Below, in pieces: positions 18,238 through 27,806 of a stretch of 64,000 nt of DNA. The DNA comes from an uncultured Alistipes sp. (GTDB lineage Bacteria > Bacteroidota > Bacteroidia > Bacteroidales > Rikenellaceae), in assembly GCA_944321185.1 (NCBI GenBank), contig CALUKH010000007.1, positions 1 to 64,000 on the forward strand. Reading direction: 5' to 3'. Numbering within the stretch: the first letter of the stretch is position 1; each line of letters starts with the position of its first letter. A program made the translations under genes and the position numbers. The notes beneath the pieces were generated by a model. That model was not told the origin of the DNA, searched no databases, and was given only the letters and a program-made list of their open reading frames with translations.

Positions 18238-18912
18238 ATGATCCGATCTCTCTTCTACAAGGAGTGGCTCAAGACACGCTGGACGTGGCTGGCCGCCGTT
18301 GCGCTGGGCGTGGCCGAGGTGCTGTATCTCTTCCTGCGGGTCGAGAACGGCATGGAACGCCTCGGCGCCAAGACCTACATGCTGCGGGTGCTCTACGACA
18401 ATCCGCCGCTGATCTACTACCGCATGCTGCTCTACGTGCCGGTGCTGATCGCCCTCTGCGTGGGGGTGACGCAGTACCTGCCCGAGGTGTCGAACCGCCG
18501 CATCCGGCTGACGCTCCACCTGCCGGCCTCCAATACGCGGCTGATCCTCGGAATGGCCCTCTACGGCGTGGTGATGGTCACGCTGGCCAACCTTCTGCTC
18601 TTCGGGCTGTTCGTCGCGCGCAACGTCTCGCTCTTCCCGGCCGAGATCACGCGGCCGGTGCTGCAGTCCGTGGCGCCGTGGTTCGTGGCGGCCTATCCGG
18701 CCTACAGCTTCGTCGCCATGGTGGCGCTCGAACCCCATCGCTGGCAGCAGTTGATCTATGCGCTGGTGGGGTGGTTCGTGCTGTCGCCCCTGGTGGTGTG
18801 CGGCGAGGCCGTCGGATCCTACGCCCGGACGATCGTGCCGCTGGCGGTGATGGCCGTGGCATCGTTCCCGCTGCTGCTCTTTTCGTCGTACCGTTTCAGC
18901 AAAGGTCTTTGA
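18238..18912 (+). CDS. ABC-2-like membrane protein, first copy
   Basis: 224 residues opening MIRSLFYKEWLKTRWTWLAA, the start typical of ABC-2 type permeases that follow an ATPase. About six hydrophobic segments are seen, including LLYVPVLIALCVGVTQYLP, MALYGVVMVTLANLLLFGLF and LAVMAVASFPLLLFSSYRF. It is 6 nt after the ATPase gene, and the next ATG follows its stop directly. The protein at 20189 is a paralogue with the same start and the shared block YLPEVSNRRIRLTLHLP versus FLPEVTDKRIKLSLHLP. Confidence 0.8.
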   Translation: MIRSLFYKEWLKTRWTWLAAVALGVAEVLYLFLRVENGMERLGAKTYMLRVLYDNPPLIYYRMLLYVPVLIALCVGVTQYLPEVSNRRIRLTLHLPASNTRLILGMALYGVVMVTLANLLLFGLFVARNVSLFPAEITRPVLQSVAPWFVAAYPAYSFVAMVALEPHRWQQLIYALVGWFVLSPLVVCGEAVGSYARTIVPLAVMAVASFPLLLFSSYRFSKGL

Positions 18913-20187
18913 ATGATGGGTCGAAATTGCATACGTCTGATTGCCGTGCTGTTTGCGGCGTTTGCTGCCGCGATGGTGCTGCCGCCGCTCGTCGGGCGGA
19001 TCATCCCCTCGCCGGGCGGATACTCCTATGTCAAGGTGGTCTATGCGGAGCGCCTGGGCGACTTCCTCGTTTCGCAGCCCGACTACGGGAAGGATGCGGG
19101 ACGCCCGGGCGGCGTCGAGTGGACGATCCGCGACACGCACGGAAACGAATACACGGCTGATGCGGTCGATACGCTGGCCGTGCTGGAGAATGCCTCGCAG
19201 CTGATCTTCGAGGGACGCCTCCCGGCAACGCTCTGCGGTGTCGGGCTGACCCCCGAGGAGGTCTCCGCCGCCGACTTCACGATGTATTTCGGCGACCGCG
19301 GCGACCGCAGCTACGGATTGATGGATCTGCCCGATCAGTTGAGCTACCGTTCGCAGGATTACCGTACCGACGATCTGTTCCGCTTCGCCGAAGAGGGGAT
19401 CGAATTCATCGATGCGGCGGAAAACCGGGTCGACCGGGAAAAGAGCCTCCGTTTCCGCGAGGCGCTCGATGCGGCGGGCTTCGTCCGGCCCTGTGCGTGG
19501 GCCTGGAAGCCGACCGATGCGGCGGATGCCGAGGCGCTGGGCTATTTCCTGCTCGATGCCCGCGGATGTCTCTACCGGATGGGCATGTGCGGCGGTGAGC
19601 CTGATGTCGAGCCGATTGCACTGCCCGGGGAATGCCGGCTGCGCAACCTGAGTTTCTGCGGTCGGCCCGAACTGCTGGCCCTGGCGCTGGCCGACGACGG
19701 CACGCTCTACCGCATGGACCGCGACTTGACGTTCCGGTGTCTGGAGCTGCCGCCGGCCCGGAACCTGCGCGTGGCGATGCACTCGACGCTGCTCTTCCGC
19801 AAGTTTGTCTACGAGCGCTCCGACCGCACGGACTACTACGTCACGGACCTCGATTTCCGGATGCTGGACAGCTGCACGGTGGCGCATCCTCCGCGCCGCG
19901 ACCTGACCCGCGAACGGATCATCAACGTGTTGTTCCCGCTGACGGTGTGGCTGACCCCGTGGCAGGGGCTTCGCTTCGCGGGGTCCGAGGGATGGGGCTG
20001 GGCGCTGCTCAACCTCGTCTGGTGCGGGGTGCTGGCGCTGCTGCTCAGGCGGCGCGGCGAGTCGCTGAGAAACCCCTTCGTCGTGGCCGATCTGGCCGTC
20101 ACGCTGCTGCTGGGCCTCTACGGCCTGATCGGAGTGCTGGCCATCCCCGGTCTCGGTACGGAACGCAACCTCAAAAAACGATTCTGA
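18913..20187 (+). CDS. DUF4857 family membrane protein, first copy
   Basis: 424 residues. An N-terminal membrane anchor (IRLIAVLFAAFAAAMVLPPL) is followed by a large, probably periplasmic domain with beta-propeller-like blocks (YRMGMCGGEPDVEPIALPGE, LYRMDRDLTFRCLELPPARN). Two C-terminal membrane helices follow (LLNLVWCGVLALLL and LAVTLLLGLYGLIGVLAIPG). This matches DUF4857 proteins of Bacteroides, which have no known function. It starts immediately after the permease stop codon. Its paralogue is at 20851, so permease + DUF4857 is a duplicated unit. Confidence 0.75.
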   Translation: MMGRNCIRLIAVLFAAFAAAMVLPPLVGRIIPSPGGYSYVKVVYAERLGDFLVSQPDYGKDAGRPGGVEWTIRDTHGNEYTADAVDTLAVLENASQLIFEGRLPATLCGVGLTPEEVSAADFTMYFGDRGDRSYGLMDLPDQLSYRSQDYRTDDLFRFAEEGIEFIDAAENRVDREKSLRFREALDAAGFVRPCAWAWKPTDAADAEALGYFLLDARGCLYRMGMCGGEPDVEPIALPGECRLRNLSFCGRPELLALALADDGTLYRMDRDLTFRCLELPPARNLRVAMHSTLLFRKFVYERSDRTDYYVTDLDFRMLDSCTVAHPPRRDLTRERIINVLFPLTVWLTPWQGLRFAGSEGWGWALLNLVWCGVLALLLRRRGESLRNPFVVADLAVTLLLGLYGLIGVLAIPGLGTERNLKKRF

Positions 20188-20188
20188 C

Positions 20189-20854
20189 ATGATACTCCAT
20201 CTGATCTATAAAGAGTGGCTCAAAACCCGCTGGTTTGCTCTCATCGCCCTCGTCGTGGGCGTGGCTGCCGTCGTGGGCATCCTGGCCGGGGTGGCCTCGG
20301 GTGTGCGGGCCGATGCCCCGTTCTTCTTCTACCAGGTGATTGTCGGCAAGGTGCGCTTCTTCGACCTCTTCCGCTTCGTGCCGCTGCTGGCCGCCGTGCT
20401 GATCGGCTGCTCGCAGTTCCTGCCCGAGGTGACCGACAAACGCATCAAACTCTCGCTCCATCTGCCGATGCCGCCCACGGTGGTCATTTACAGCATGGTC
20501 CTCTACGGATTCGTGCTGCTGACACTGCTGGTCGGCATCTGTCTGGCTCTCTTCGCGGGGCTGGGGAGCGTCTGGCTCCCGGGCGAAATCCTCGTCCCGG
20601 CGCTGAAAACCATGCTGGTGTGGGTCCTCGGCGGCATGACGGCCTACTTCTGGATCGCCATGATGGCCTTCGAACCCGTCGGCCGGTACCGCTTCGGATA
20701 CTTCATCGTCGCCGGCCTGCTGGTCTCGGTCTTCATGCGCCGCTATCCGATCGGCGGCGTCGACGTACTGTTAGAAATCTTCGCCGGCCTGACGCTCGTC
20801 TCGAGCTTCTCGGTCCTCTTCACCGCTTACCGCTTCAACAAAGGAATCCTATGA
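20189..20854 (+). CDS. ABC-2-like membrane protein, second copy
   Basis: 221 residues with the start MILHLIYKEWLKTRWFALIA, parallel to the protein at 18238. Six hydrophobic segments are seen, with the conserved cytoplasmic block FLPEVTDKRIKLSLHLPMPP. It ends in FSVLFTAYRFNKGIL, as the first copy ends in LLLFSSYRFSKGL. The stop overlaps the next ATG (ATGA at 20851). The two permeases may form a heterodimer driven by the single ATPase (inference). Confidence 0.8.
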   Translation: MILHLIYKEWLKTRWFALIALVVGVAAVVGILAGVASGVRADAPFFFYQVIVGKVRFFDLFRFVPLLAAVLIGCSQFLPEVTDKRIKLSLHLPMPPTVVIYSMVLYGFVLLTLLVGICLALFAGLGSVWLPGEILVPALKTMLVWVLGGMTAYFWIAMMAFEPVGRYRFGYFIVAGLLVSVFMRRYPIGGVDVLLEIFAGLTLVSSFSVLFTAYRFNKGIL

Positions 20855-22071
20855 CAGCCAAAATCGTTCGGGTGCTGCTGGTCTTCACCACCATCCTGGT
20901 TCTGGGCTTCTACCTGCCCGATCTCTACCGGAGCCGCTTCGAGAAGCGGGCCAACAAGGGGCTGCTCTATTACAGCGAGGTCACGCGTGATTTCGTCTTC
21001 GCCGAGGAGCGCTACGATTCGCTGCGGCAGGAGGTACGCATGTTCTACCGCGACCGGGCCGGCAATCTGCTCTCGGAGACCGAATACATGCGCCGGCTGC
21101 CCTTCAACAATTCGCGCAAGCTGAAGATGCTCGGCCAGATGCCCGATTCGGTCATGGGGCAGCCGCTCACGCAGGAGGTCCTGCGCAGCGTACGGCGCAC
21201 GATGCTCATCGGCGACAAGGGGTTCGAATATCCGCTGGCGCCGCTCTTCGAGTCGCAGCCCGGTCATCCGGGGGTCGATCTGCCCGAGGACCTCTTCCGC
21301 ATCGGAAAACGCGGCATCGAATTCCTCCATACGACCGACATGAGCATCGATACGGCCAAGAGCCGCCGCTTCAACGAGGCGCTGACCGCGGCCGGATTCC
21401 GTGCCCCGGCGCGCGACATCTACGGCATCCCCTCGACGATCAAGTCGCGCGACGACGGCTATTTCATCGTCGACGCGGCGGGGCGGCTGTTCCATCTGCT
21501 GATGGTTCACGGTCAGCCGCGCGTACGGGCCATCGACAACCATTTCGAGATCCGGCAGATCAAGTGCCACGTCCCGGGCGACATCTACTGCCACATCTTC
21601 ACTCCGGAGAACGAACTCTACGTCCTGGGGACCGACTACTCGCTGCACAAACTCCCCATCGGACCCACCAACGGGCGTTTCATGCTGACGTCGAACCGCT
21701 ATTTCCGTTCGTACAAGAACCTCGGCAGCGACAGCAGCGTGATGTATGTCCTCGATGCGGATTTCGGACGCGTCGACAGCTGCGCACTGCCCGTGGCCAG
21801 CTACCGCACGTCGCCCCAGGCCGACATCGAGACGCGGCTGTTCCCGTTCCGGGTGATGACCACGCCCGGCTACACGCATCTGATTCCGGTGCCCAATCCC
21901 GTCGCGAAGTTCTGGGTGACGAACCTCTGTTGCGTCGTGTTGCTCGCCGGACTGCGGCTGTGGCGGCGGGTGCGGATTTATACCCCCTTCCAGCTGATCG
22001 ACCTGGCCCTGACGGCCGTCTTCGGCATCTACGGACTGATCGCCGTCCTGATCTTCCCCAACCGATTCTGA
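20851..22071 (+). CDS. DUF4857 family membrane protein, second copy
   Basis: 406 residues from the ATG overlapping the permease stop. The same plan as the protein at 18913: an N-terminal helix (VLLVFTTILVLGFYLPDLYR), a periplasmic domain with GIEFLHTTDMSIDTAKSRRF (compare GIEFIDAAENRVDREKSLRF in the first copy), and C-terminal helices ending in AVFGIYGLIAVLIFPNRF. Function unknown. The shared block confirms paralogy within the operon. Confidence 0.75.
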   Translation: MTAKIVRVLLVFTTILVLGFYLPDLYRSRFEKRANKGLLYYSEVTRDFVFAEERYDSLRQEVRMFYRDRAGNLLSETEYMRRLPFNNSRKLKMLGQMPDSVMGQPLTQEVLRSVRRTMLIGDKGFEYPLAPLFESQPGHPGVDLPEDLFRIGKRGIEFLHTTDMSIDTAKSRRFNEALTAAGFRAPARDIYGIPSTIKSRDDGYFIVDAAGRLFHLLMVHGQPRVRAIDNHFEIRQIKCHVPGDIYCHIFTPENELYVLGTDYSLHKLPIGPTNGRFMLTSNRYFRSYKNLGSDSSVMYVLDADFGRVDSCALPVASYRTSPQADIETRLFPFRVMTTPGYTHLIPVPNPVAKFWVTNLCCVVLLAGLRLWRRVRIYTPFQLIDLALTAVFGIYGLIAVLIFPNRF

Positions 22072-22095
22072 AAAAATGACAACTTACCCCCAATC

Positions 22096-23217
22096 ATGAA
22101 GAAAAACCGTCTGATCCAGGTGGCCGTGGCCGTGCTGATCGTGGGCGGAGCCTACGGGCTCTTCCGCTACATGGTCCGCACGAAACCCGTGGCCGAAATC
22201 AACGAGGAGAAACGTAACCTCATCCATGTCAAGGCCGATACGGTGGCCCTGCGTGACTACGACGTCTCGTACAGCTGCTTCGCCAAGGTCTATGCCGGCG
22301 CCACGGTCAAACTCAGCTCGGAGGTCAGTGCCCGCATCGTGCCGGGCGACCTGCCGCTGCGCGAGGGTACCCGTTTCAAGCGGGGCGACCTGCTCGTGCG
22401 GCTCTACGACGACGATGCCCGCGCGGCACTGATGGCCAGCCGCAGCCGATACATGAGTCTGCTCTCGCAGCAGCTGGCCGATCTGGCGGTCGATTTCCCG
22501 GAGGAGGAGGCCAAGTGGACCGCCTTCTTCAACTCGATCTCCGTCGACCGCGACCTGCCCGACCTGCCGCCCGTCAACAGCGAAAAGGAGAAGGTCTATC
22601 TGGCTGTGCGCAACGTCATCTCGGACTATTACGGCGTCAAGCAGGCCGAGATCAATCTGCGCAAGTATGCGATTCAGGCACCGTTCGACGGGGTCTTCCT
22701 CTCCGTGGCCAAGGAGGTCGGGGCCATCGCCTCGCCCGGCAGCGAAATCGCCACCATCATCCAGACCGACCGTCTGGAGCTGGAGGCCGGCATCGAACCC
22801 CCGTACAGGGAGTATCTCTACCGGGGGTGTCCGGTGGCGGTGGAGTGCGGCGAGAAGCAGTACCGCGGAACGGTCGACCGGGTGGCGCCGTTCGTCGACG
22901 AGGCCATGCAGCGCGTGAAGATCTACATCCGCGTCGAGGCCCCCGAGGAGAGCCTCATCTCCGGACAGCTCTACCGCATCCGCGTCGCCACGACCCATCT
23001 GCAGGGGGTCATGCGGCTGCCGCGCGAGGCCCTCTTCGCCGACCACACGATCTACCTCTGGGCCGACGGCTGTCTCCATGCCCGCAAGGCCGAGGTGGTC
23101 TACGTGGACGAGGATTACGCCTACCTGCGCGGTCTGACCCCCGGAGAGATCGTCGTGGCCGAATCGCTGGTCAACCCCTACGACGGAATGGAGGTCCGTC
23201 TGCTCGCAAGTCACTGA
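22096..23217 (+). CDS. RND pump periplasmic adaptor (HlyD/MFP family)
   Basis: 373 residues with one N-terminal membrane segment (VAVAVLIVGGAYGLFRYMV). A lipoyl/barrel-sandwich half follows (VKLSSEVSARIVPGDLPLRE), then a short hairpin, the second lipoyl half (IQAPFDGVFLSVAKEVGAIA, then IIQTDRLELEAGIEP) and beta-barrel domains. It should link the inner-membrane pump encoded at 23239 to the TolC-type channel at 26416. The three genes are in the order adaptor, pump, channel with small gaps. It lies 24 nt after the DUF4857 gene, in the same operon. Confidence 0.9.
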   Translation: MKKNRLIQVAVAVLIVGGAYGLFRYMVRTKPVAEINEEKRNLIHVKADTVALRDYDVSYSCFAKVYAGATVKLSSEVSARIVPGDLPLREGTRFKRGDLLVRLYDDDARAALMASRSRYMSLLSQQLADLAVDFPEEEAKWTAFFNSISVDRDLPDLPPVNSEKEKVYLAVRNVISDYYGVKQAEINLRKYAIQAPFDGVFLSVAKEVGAIASPGSEIATIIQTDRLELEAGIEPPYREYLYRGCPVAVECGEKQYRGTVDRVAPFVDEAMQRVKIYIRVEAPEESLISGQLYRIRVATTHLQGVMRLPREALFADHTIYLWADGCLHARKAEVVYVDEDYAYLRGLTPGEIVVAESLVNPYDGMEVRLLASH

Positions 23218-23238
23218 TTCACCAACACGTGAGATAAC

Positions 23239-26200
23239 ATGCGCAAACTCATCACCGCTTTTGTCCGTTACCCGTTCTACTCGCAGGCACTGGTCTTTCT
23301 GGTGCTGGTCTTCGGCATCGCCGCGATGTTCTCGATCCGCAAGGCGTCGTTCCCGATCACGGAATCGCGCCTGATCACGGTCTCGGTGACCTACCAGGGC
23401 GCCACGCCCAAGGAGATGGAGGAGGGGGTGACGACACTCGTCGAAAACGCCCTGCGCGGCGTGGTCGGCATCAAGGAGATCAGCTCCAAGTCGATGGAAA
23501 ACCAGTCGCTGGTCTCGATCCTCATCCGCACGGATTATGACGTGGATGTGGTGCTGAACGACATCAAGAACGCCATCGACAAGATTTCGAACTTCCCGGC
23601 CGGTGCCGAAAACCCGGTCATCACCAAAACCAAAACCACCTCGCTGTCGGGCTTCCTGTCGCTGACGCAGACGCGCGGCGAGGAGGACATCATGCGCCTC
23701 AAACGCATGGCCCAGCGCATCGAGGACGATTTCCTGGGCTCGGGCATCATCTCGCAGGTCACGCTGCTGGGCTATCCCGCGCGCATGGAGATGTCGATCG
23801 AGGTCCGCGAGGAGATGTTCCAGCGTTACGGCATGAGCTTCACGGAGATCAAGAACGCCGTGGCCGCCAACAATATCGACATCTACGGCGGCAAGATCAA
23901 GAACCCCCGCGAGGAGATCAAGATCAATTCGCGCTACCGTTCGGTCTCGCCCGCCGACATCGAGCAGATCGTCGTGCGGGCCAATGCCGACGGCAGTCTG
24001 ATCCGCGTGGGCGACGTGGCCGACGTGCGGCTGATCTTCGAGGACATCCCCACGGCCAGCTATGTCGACGGCCAGCGCGACATCATGTTCCGCATCGACA
24101 ACCTCGCCACCGAGGACCTCGAAGAGATCTCGGCCTATCTGCACGACTACATCCGCGACTTCAACGCCCGTGACAACGGCTTCCGTCTGGACTACATGCA
24201 CGACTTCCTCGACACGCTGCGCGGTCAGCTCAACATCCTCTACAGCAACGGTCTGGCCGGCATGCTGCTCGTGGTGCTGTGTCTGTCGCTGTTCCTGAGC
24301 TTCCGCCTGTCGGTGTGGGTGGCGTGGGGTATCCCGATGGCCTTTCTGAGCATGTTCGTCGTGGCGGCGCTCATGGGGCTGACCATGAACTTCATCTCGG
24401 TCTTCGGCATGATCCTCATCGTGGGTATTCTGGTCGACGACGGAATCGTCATCAGCGAGAACATCTACACGCGCTTCCAGCAGGGGCTGACGGCGCGGCG
24501 TGCGGCTGTCGAGGGGGCCATGGAGGTGCTGCCCGCCGTGCTGGTGTCGGTGCTGACGACGCTGGTGGCCTTCCTGCCGATCCTCTTCATTCAGGGCAAC
24601 CTCGAGATGATGTACGAAATGGCCGTCGTGGTGATCGTCTGCCTCTTCTTCTCGCTGCTCGAGAGCATGTTCATGCTCCCCTCGCACTGCGCCTCGCCCA
24701 AGGTGCTGGCCCCGCCTTCGAAGAGCAATCTCTACGGACGGATCCGCGGCGGGTTCGACCGCGGTCTGAACTGGATCTCCGAGCGCATCTATCAGCCCTT
24801 CGTACGCTGGGCGCTGCGGCATACGACCGTGGTGCTGGCCTGCCTGATGGGATGCTTCCTGTTGACGGCCGGACTGATCGGCGGCGGACGCATCGGCTTC
24901 ACGATCCTCCCCTCGATGAACGAAGACAACTTCAACATCGAACTGGCCATGAAGCCCGGCACGAACAACGATCAGTTGGTGGCCGAACTCAAACGCATCG
25001 AATCGGTCGTCTGGCACGTCGACTCGATGCTCATGGAGCGCTACCACGAACCGTCGTTCATCAAGCTCATCAACATGCGCACCGGCACGGCCTTCTCGGG
25101 CAGCGAAACCGGAAGCCATGCCGGATCGGTCGTCGTCTTCCTGCGTCCGCTGGATCGTTCGGAGATCGGTTCGGACGAGATCAAGGCGCTGATTTCGCGC
25201 GAACTGGGCACGGTGCCCGCAGCCTACAAGTTCGCCATCGGAGCCGGTCATCGCTTCGGTGCACAGGTCTCGATCAGCCTGTTCGGCTACGATCTGGCCA
25301 CCCTCGAGCGGGCCAGTGCCGAGTTCCAGCACCGGCTGCGCGAACTGGACGCCCTCTACAACGTCATCGACAATGCGCAGCTCGGCGGTCAGGAGGTGCA
25401 GATCCGCCTCCGCCCCCTGGCCTACAGCCTCGGGCTGACCCAGCAGCAGGTCATGTCGCAGGTGCGCGAGGCCTTCTACGGTTCGCTGGCCCAGCGCCTG
25501 CAGGACGGCAAGGACGAGGTGTGGTTCTACGTCCGCTACCCGGATTCGGACCGCCGCACGATGGGCGATCTTGCGAAGATGATGGTCCGCACGTCGAGCG
25601 GTGAGTATCCGCTCGGCGAGCTGTGCGAACTCATCCCCGGACGCAGCGTGCTGTCGATCAACCACTACAACGGCCGCAAGGAGATCCGTGTCGACGCCTA
25701 TATGGAGGATGCCACGGCCTCGGTGCTGCCCGTCATGGAGGAGATCGAGACCAACATCCTGCCCGACATCCTCGAGCGTTATCCCGACATCACCTACATG
25801 CAGCAGGGGCAGATGAAGGACATGCGCGACGAGATGGAGACGATCAAGAGCTTCTACATGGTGGCGGTGTTCATCATCATCATGATCCTGGTGATCTACC
25901 TGCGCTCGACGCTTCAGATGGTGCTCGTCATGCTGATGATCCCCGTGGGGTGCATGTCGGCCATCTGGGGCCACTGGATCGAGGGGGCGCCGCTCTCGAT
26001 GATGACCATCTGGGGCATGGTGGCCCTGTCGGGTACGATCATCAACGACGGCGTGGTCTTCATCTCGCGCTACAACGACTGTCTGAAACTCTCGATGAAG
26101 GTCGACGAGGCGATCCTCGAGGCGGCGCGTTCGCGTCTGCGCCCGATTCTGCTCACGTCGCTTACCACCACCGCCGGACTCTTCCCGCTGATCCGCGAGG

Positions 26201-26412
26201 GGAGCAGTGACGCCCGTTTCGTGCTGCCGATGGCCATCACGCTGGGCTACGGCATCCTCTTCGGCACGTTCTTCATCCTGACCTGCTTCCCGGTCTTCCT
26301 CAAGGTGGCCAACCGAGCCAAGCTCTTCTTCGTGCGGCTGCGCCACCCGGAGCGTACGCCCGAGAGTGTCGAGACGGCCGTCAAGGACCAGTTGCGCAAT
26401 GCGGACTTCTAA
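23239..26412 (+). CDS. RND family efflux permease (AcrB-type)
   Basis: 1057 residues, the normal RND size. N-terminal TM1 (SQALVFLVLVFGIAAMFSI) and porter-domain motifs (VTYQGATPKEMEEGVTTLVE). The TM4 proton-relay pair Asp400-Asp401 is in GILVDDGIVISENI. The second half repeats the pattern from about residue 525 (TVVLACLMGCFLLTAGLIGG) and has GMVALSGTIINDGVVFISRY. It exports hydrophobic or amphipathic compounds by proton antiport. Its presence at the end of a SusCD/ABC operon suggests that export and import of related molecules are regulated together (inference). Confidence 0.93.
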   Translation: MRKLITAFVRYPFYSQALVFLVLVFGIAAMFSIRKASFPITESRLITVSVTYQGATPKEMEEGVTTLVENALRGVVGIKEISSKSMENQSLVSILIRTDYDVDVVLNDIKNAIDKISNFPAGAENPVITKTKTTSLSGFLSLTQTRGEEDIMRLKRMAQRIEDDFLGSGIISQVTLLGYPARMEMSIEVREEMFQRYGMSFTEIKNAVAANNIDIYGGKIKNPREEIKINSRYRSVSPADIEQIVVRANADGSLIRVGDVADVRLIFEDIPTASYVDGQRDIMFRIDNLATEDLEEISAYLHDYIRDFNARDNGFRLDYMHDFLDTLRGQLNILYSNGLAGMLLVVLCLSLFLSFRLSVWVAWGIPMAFLSMFVVAALMGLTMNFISVFGMILIVGILVDDGIVISENIYTRFQQGLTARRAAVEGAMEVLPAVLVSVLTTLVAFLPILFIQGNLEMMYEMAVVVIVCLFFSLLESMFMLPSHCASPKVLAPPSKSNLYGRIRGGFDRGLNWISERIYQPFVRWALRHTTVVLACLMGCFLLTAGLIGGGRIGFTILPSMNEDNFNIELAMKPGTNNDQLVAELKRIESVVWHVDSMLMERYHEPSFIKLINMRTGTAFSGSETGSHAGSVVVFLRPLDRSEIGSDEIKALISRELGTVPAAYKFAIGAGHRFGAQVSISLFGYDLATLERASAEFQHRLRELDALYNVIDNAQLGGQEVQIRLRPLAYSLGLTQQQVMSQVREAFYGSLAQRLQDGKDEVWFYVRYPDSDRRTMGDLAKMMVRTSSGEYPLGELCELIPGRSVLSINHYNGRKEIRVDAYMEDATASVLPVMEEIETNILPDILERYPDITYMQQGQMKDMRDEMETIKSFYMVAVFIIIMILVIYLRSTLQMVLVMLMIPVGCMSAIWGHWIEGAPLSMMTIWGMVALSGTIINDGVVFISRYNDCLKLSMKVDEAILEAARSRLRPILLTSLTTTAGLFPLIREGSSDARFVLPMAITLGYGILFGTFFILTCFPVFLKVANRAKLFFVRLRHPERTPESVETAVKDQLRNADF

Positions 26413-26415
26413 ACG

Positions 26416-27744
26416 ATGAAAACCATGAAACGATATCTCTGGAGTGTGGTCCTGCTGGCGGGACTGGCGGTCGGGGCCCGGGCGCAGCAGTCGGATGCAT
26501 TGACCCTGGCCGACGCCATCGGCATCGGACTCGAATACAACTACGGCATCCGCGTCGGAGTCCTGCAGACGCAAACGGCCGAGATCAACAACACGTGGGG
26601 CGCCGCCGGGCTCTATCCGTCGGTGGCCGTGGGGGCGAGCGCCAACTGGAGCCGCACCTACCCGCAGGGCGATGGACGCGACGACTTCTCGACAACCGTC
26701 GTGCAGCCGAGTGCCGACGTGTCGTGGGTGCTTTTCGGCGGCTTCCGCGTGTGGCGCACCAAGTCGAAGCTCGACCTGACGCAGCAGCAGGCCGAGGGCT
26801 CGCAGACGGTGCTGGTCGAGAACACGCTGCGGTCGATCATTGCGGCCTACTACCAGGCGGTTCTTGAGGAGGAGAAGGTCTCCATCTCGCGTGAACTGAT
26901 GGATGCGTCGTACGACCGTTATCAGCGCGAGGAGCGAGCCTCGGAACTGGGCGTGGTGCGCAATCTGGAGCTGTTCCAGTCGAAGAACGTCTGGCTGCAG
27001 GACCGTGCGGACTTCCTGAGCCAGCAGAACCGCAGCGAGGAGGCCCGTCGCCAACTCGGCTACCTGCTCGCCGGCAAGGATGGCTGGACGTGGCGGCTTG
27101 CGGATACGATCCCGATGATCGAGGAGCATTTCGACCTGGCCGAACTGCACCGCATCGCCCAGGAGGACAACACCTCGATCCGCAACCAGTACGTTGCCAT
27201 CCGTCTGCGCGAGGAGGAGACGCGGCTGGCCCGTTCGGACTACTATCCGAGTCTGAGCGTCGGGGCCGGGGCCTCCTACGGCTACAACCGTGCGTCGGGG
27301 ATCTCGACCCGGCAGATTCAGCCTTATATTTCGGCCAAACTCTCGTTCACGCTCTTCAACGGGAGCGTGCGGCGGCGGGCCGTGCGCATCGCCGAGATCA
27401 ACCGCCAGGCCGAGGAGCTTTCGCTCGACGACATGCGTCTGACGGTCAATTACGATGTCGACCGTCAGCACAGCGCCTATCTGTTGTGCCGCGAACTGGT
27501 CGACCTGCGCGAGGAGCAACTCGCAACGTCGCGTCTGAGTCTGCGCATTGCCGAGCAGCAGTTCCGCGACGGTACACTGTCACAATTCGATTTCCGCGAC
27601 GTGCAGATCGCCTACTTCAATGCGGCGGTGAATCTCCTGTCGGCGCGTTACGATCTGGTGATGGCTCACGTCGATCTGTTGCAGACGCTGGGGTTGTTGT
27701 TGCGCGAAGTGCCCGGCAGCGGGGGAGTTGCCCCGAAGCCGTGA
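26416..27744 (+). CDS. TolC-family outer membrane efflux channel
   Basis: 442 residues with a signal peptide (MKTMKRYLWSVVLLAGLAVG...ARA). The TolC repeat pattern is present: LTLADAIGIGLEYNYGIRVG near the N-terminus, long helices rich in Ala/Glu/Gln (DASYDRYQREERASELGVVR, the typical hinge into the channel helix), and a second repeat (TRLARSDYYPSLSVGAGASY and FNGSVRRRAVRIAEINRQAE). It starts 3 nt after the RND stop. Last gene of the operon; a strong terminator follows. Confidence 0.92.
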   Translation: MKTMKRYLWSVVLLAGLAVGARAQQSDALTLADAIGIGLEYNYGIRVGVLQTQTAEINNTWGAAGLYPSVAVGASANWSRTYPQGDGRDDFSTTVVQPSADVSWVLFGGFRVWRTKSKLDLTQQQAEGSQTVLVENTLRSIIAAYYQAVLEEEKVSISRELMDASYDRYQREERASELGVVRNLELFQSKNVWLQDRADFLSQQNRSEEARRQLGYLLAGKDGWTWRLADTIPMIEEHFDLAELHRIAQEDNTSIRNQYVAIRLREEETRLARSDYYPSLSVGAGASYGYNRASGISTRQIQPYISAKLSFTLFNGSVRRRAVRIAEINRQAEELSLDDMRLTVNYDVDRQHSAYLLCRELVDLREEQLATSRLSLRIAEQQFRDGTLSQFDFRDVQIAYFNAAVNLLSARYDLVMAHVDLLQTLGLLLREVPGSGGVAPKP

Positions 27745-27768
27745 CCGTGCCTGGAAAGAGGAATGCTG

Positions 27769-27806
27769 CGGCCGGATCCCACATGACGGGGTCCGGCCGT
27801 TGTTTT
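27769..27806 (+). terminator. Terminator after the transport operon
   Basis: CGGCCGGATCCC (27769-27780) pairs with GGGGTCCGGCCG (27788-27799) across a 7-nt loop (12 bp, one G-T pair), followed by TTGTTTT. It closes the transcription unit that ends with the TolC gene. Confidence 0.75.

Noticed and set aside
17260..20190. Long minus-strand frame opposite the ABC/DUF4857 genes
   Set aside because: Arg/Gln/His-rich shadow; the plus-strand genes have Walker motifs, membrane segments and tight operon spacing.
22084..27519. Minus-strand open frame of more than 1800 codons opposite the HlyD-RND-TolC genes
   Set aside because: It is an antisense shadow of GC-rich codon use. The translation is rich in Arg, His, Asp and Val with no domain, and the plus strand carries clear families.
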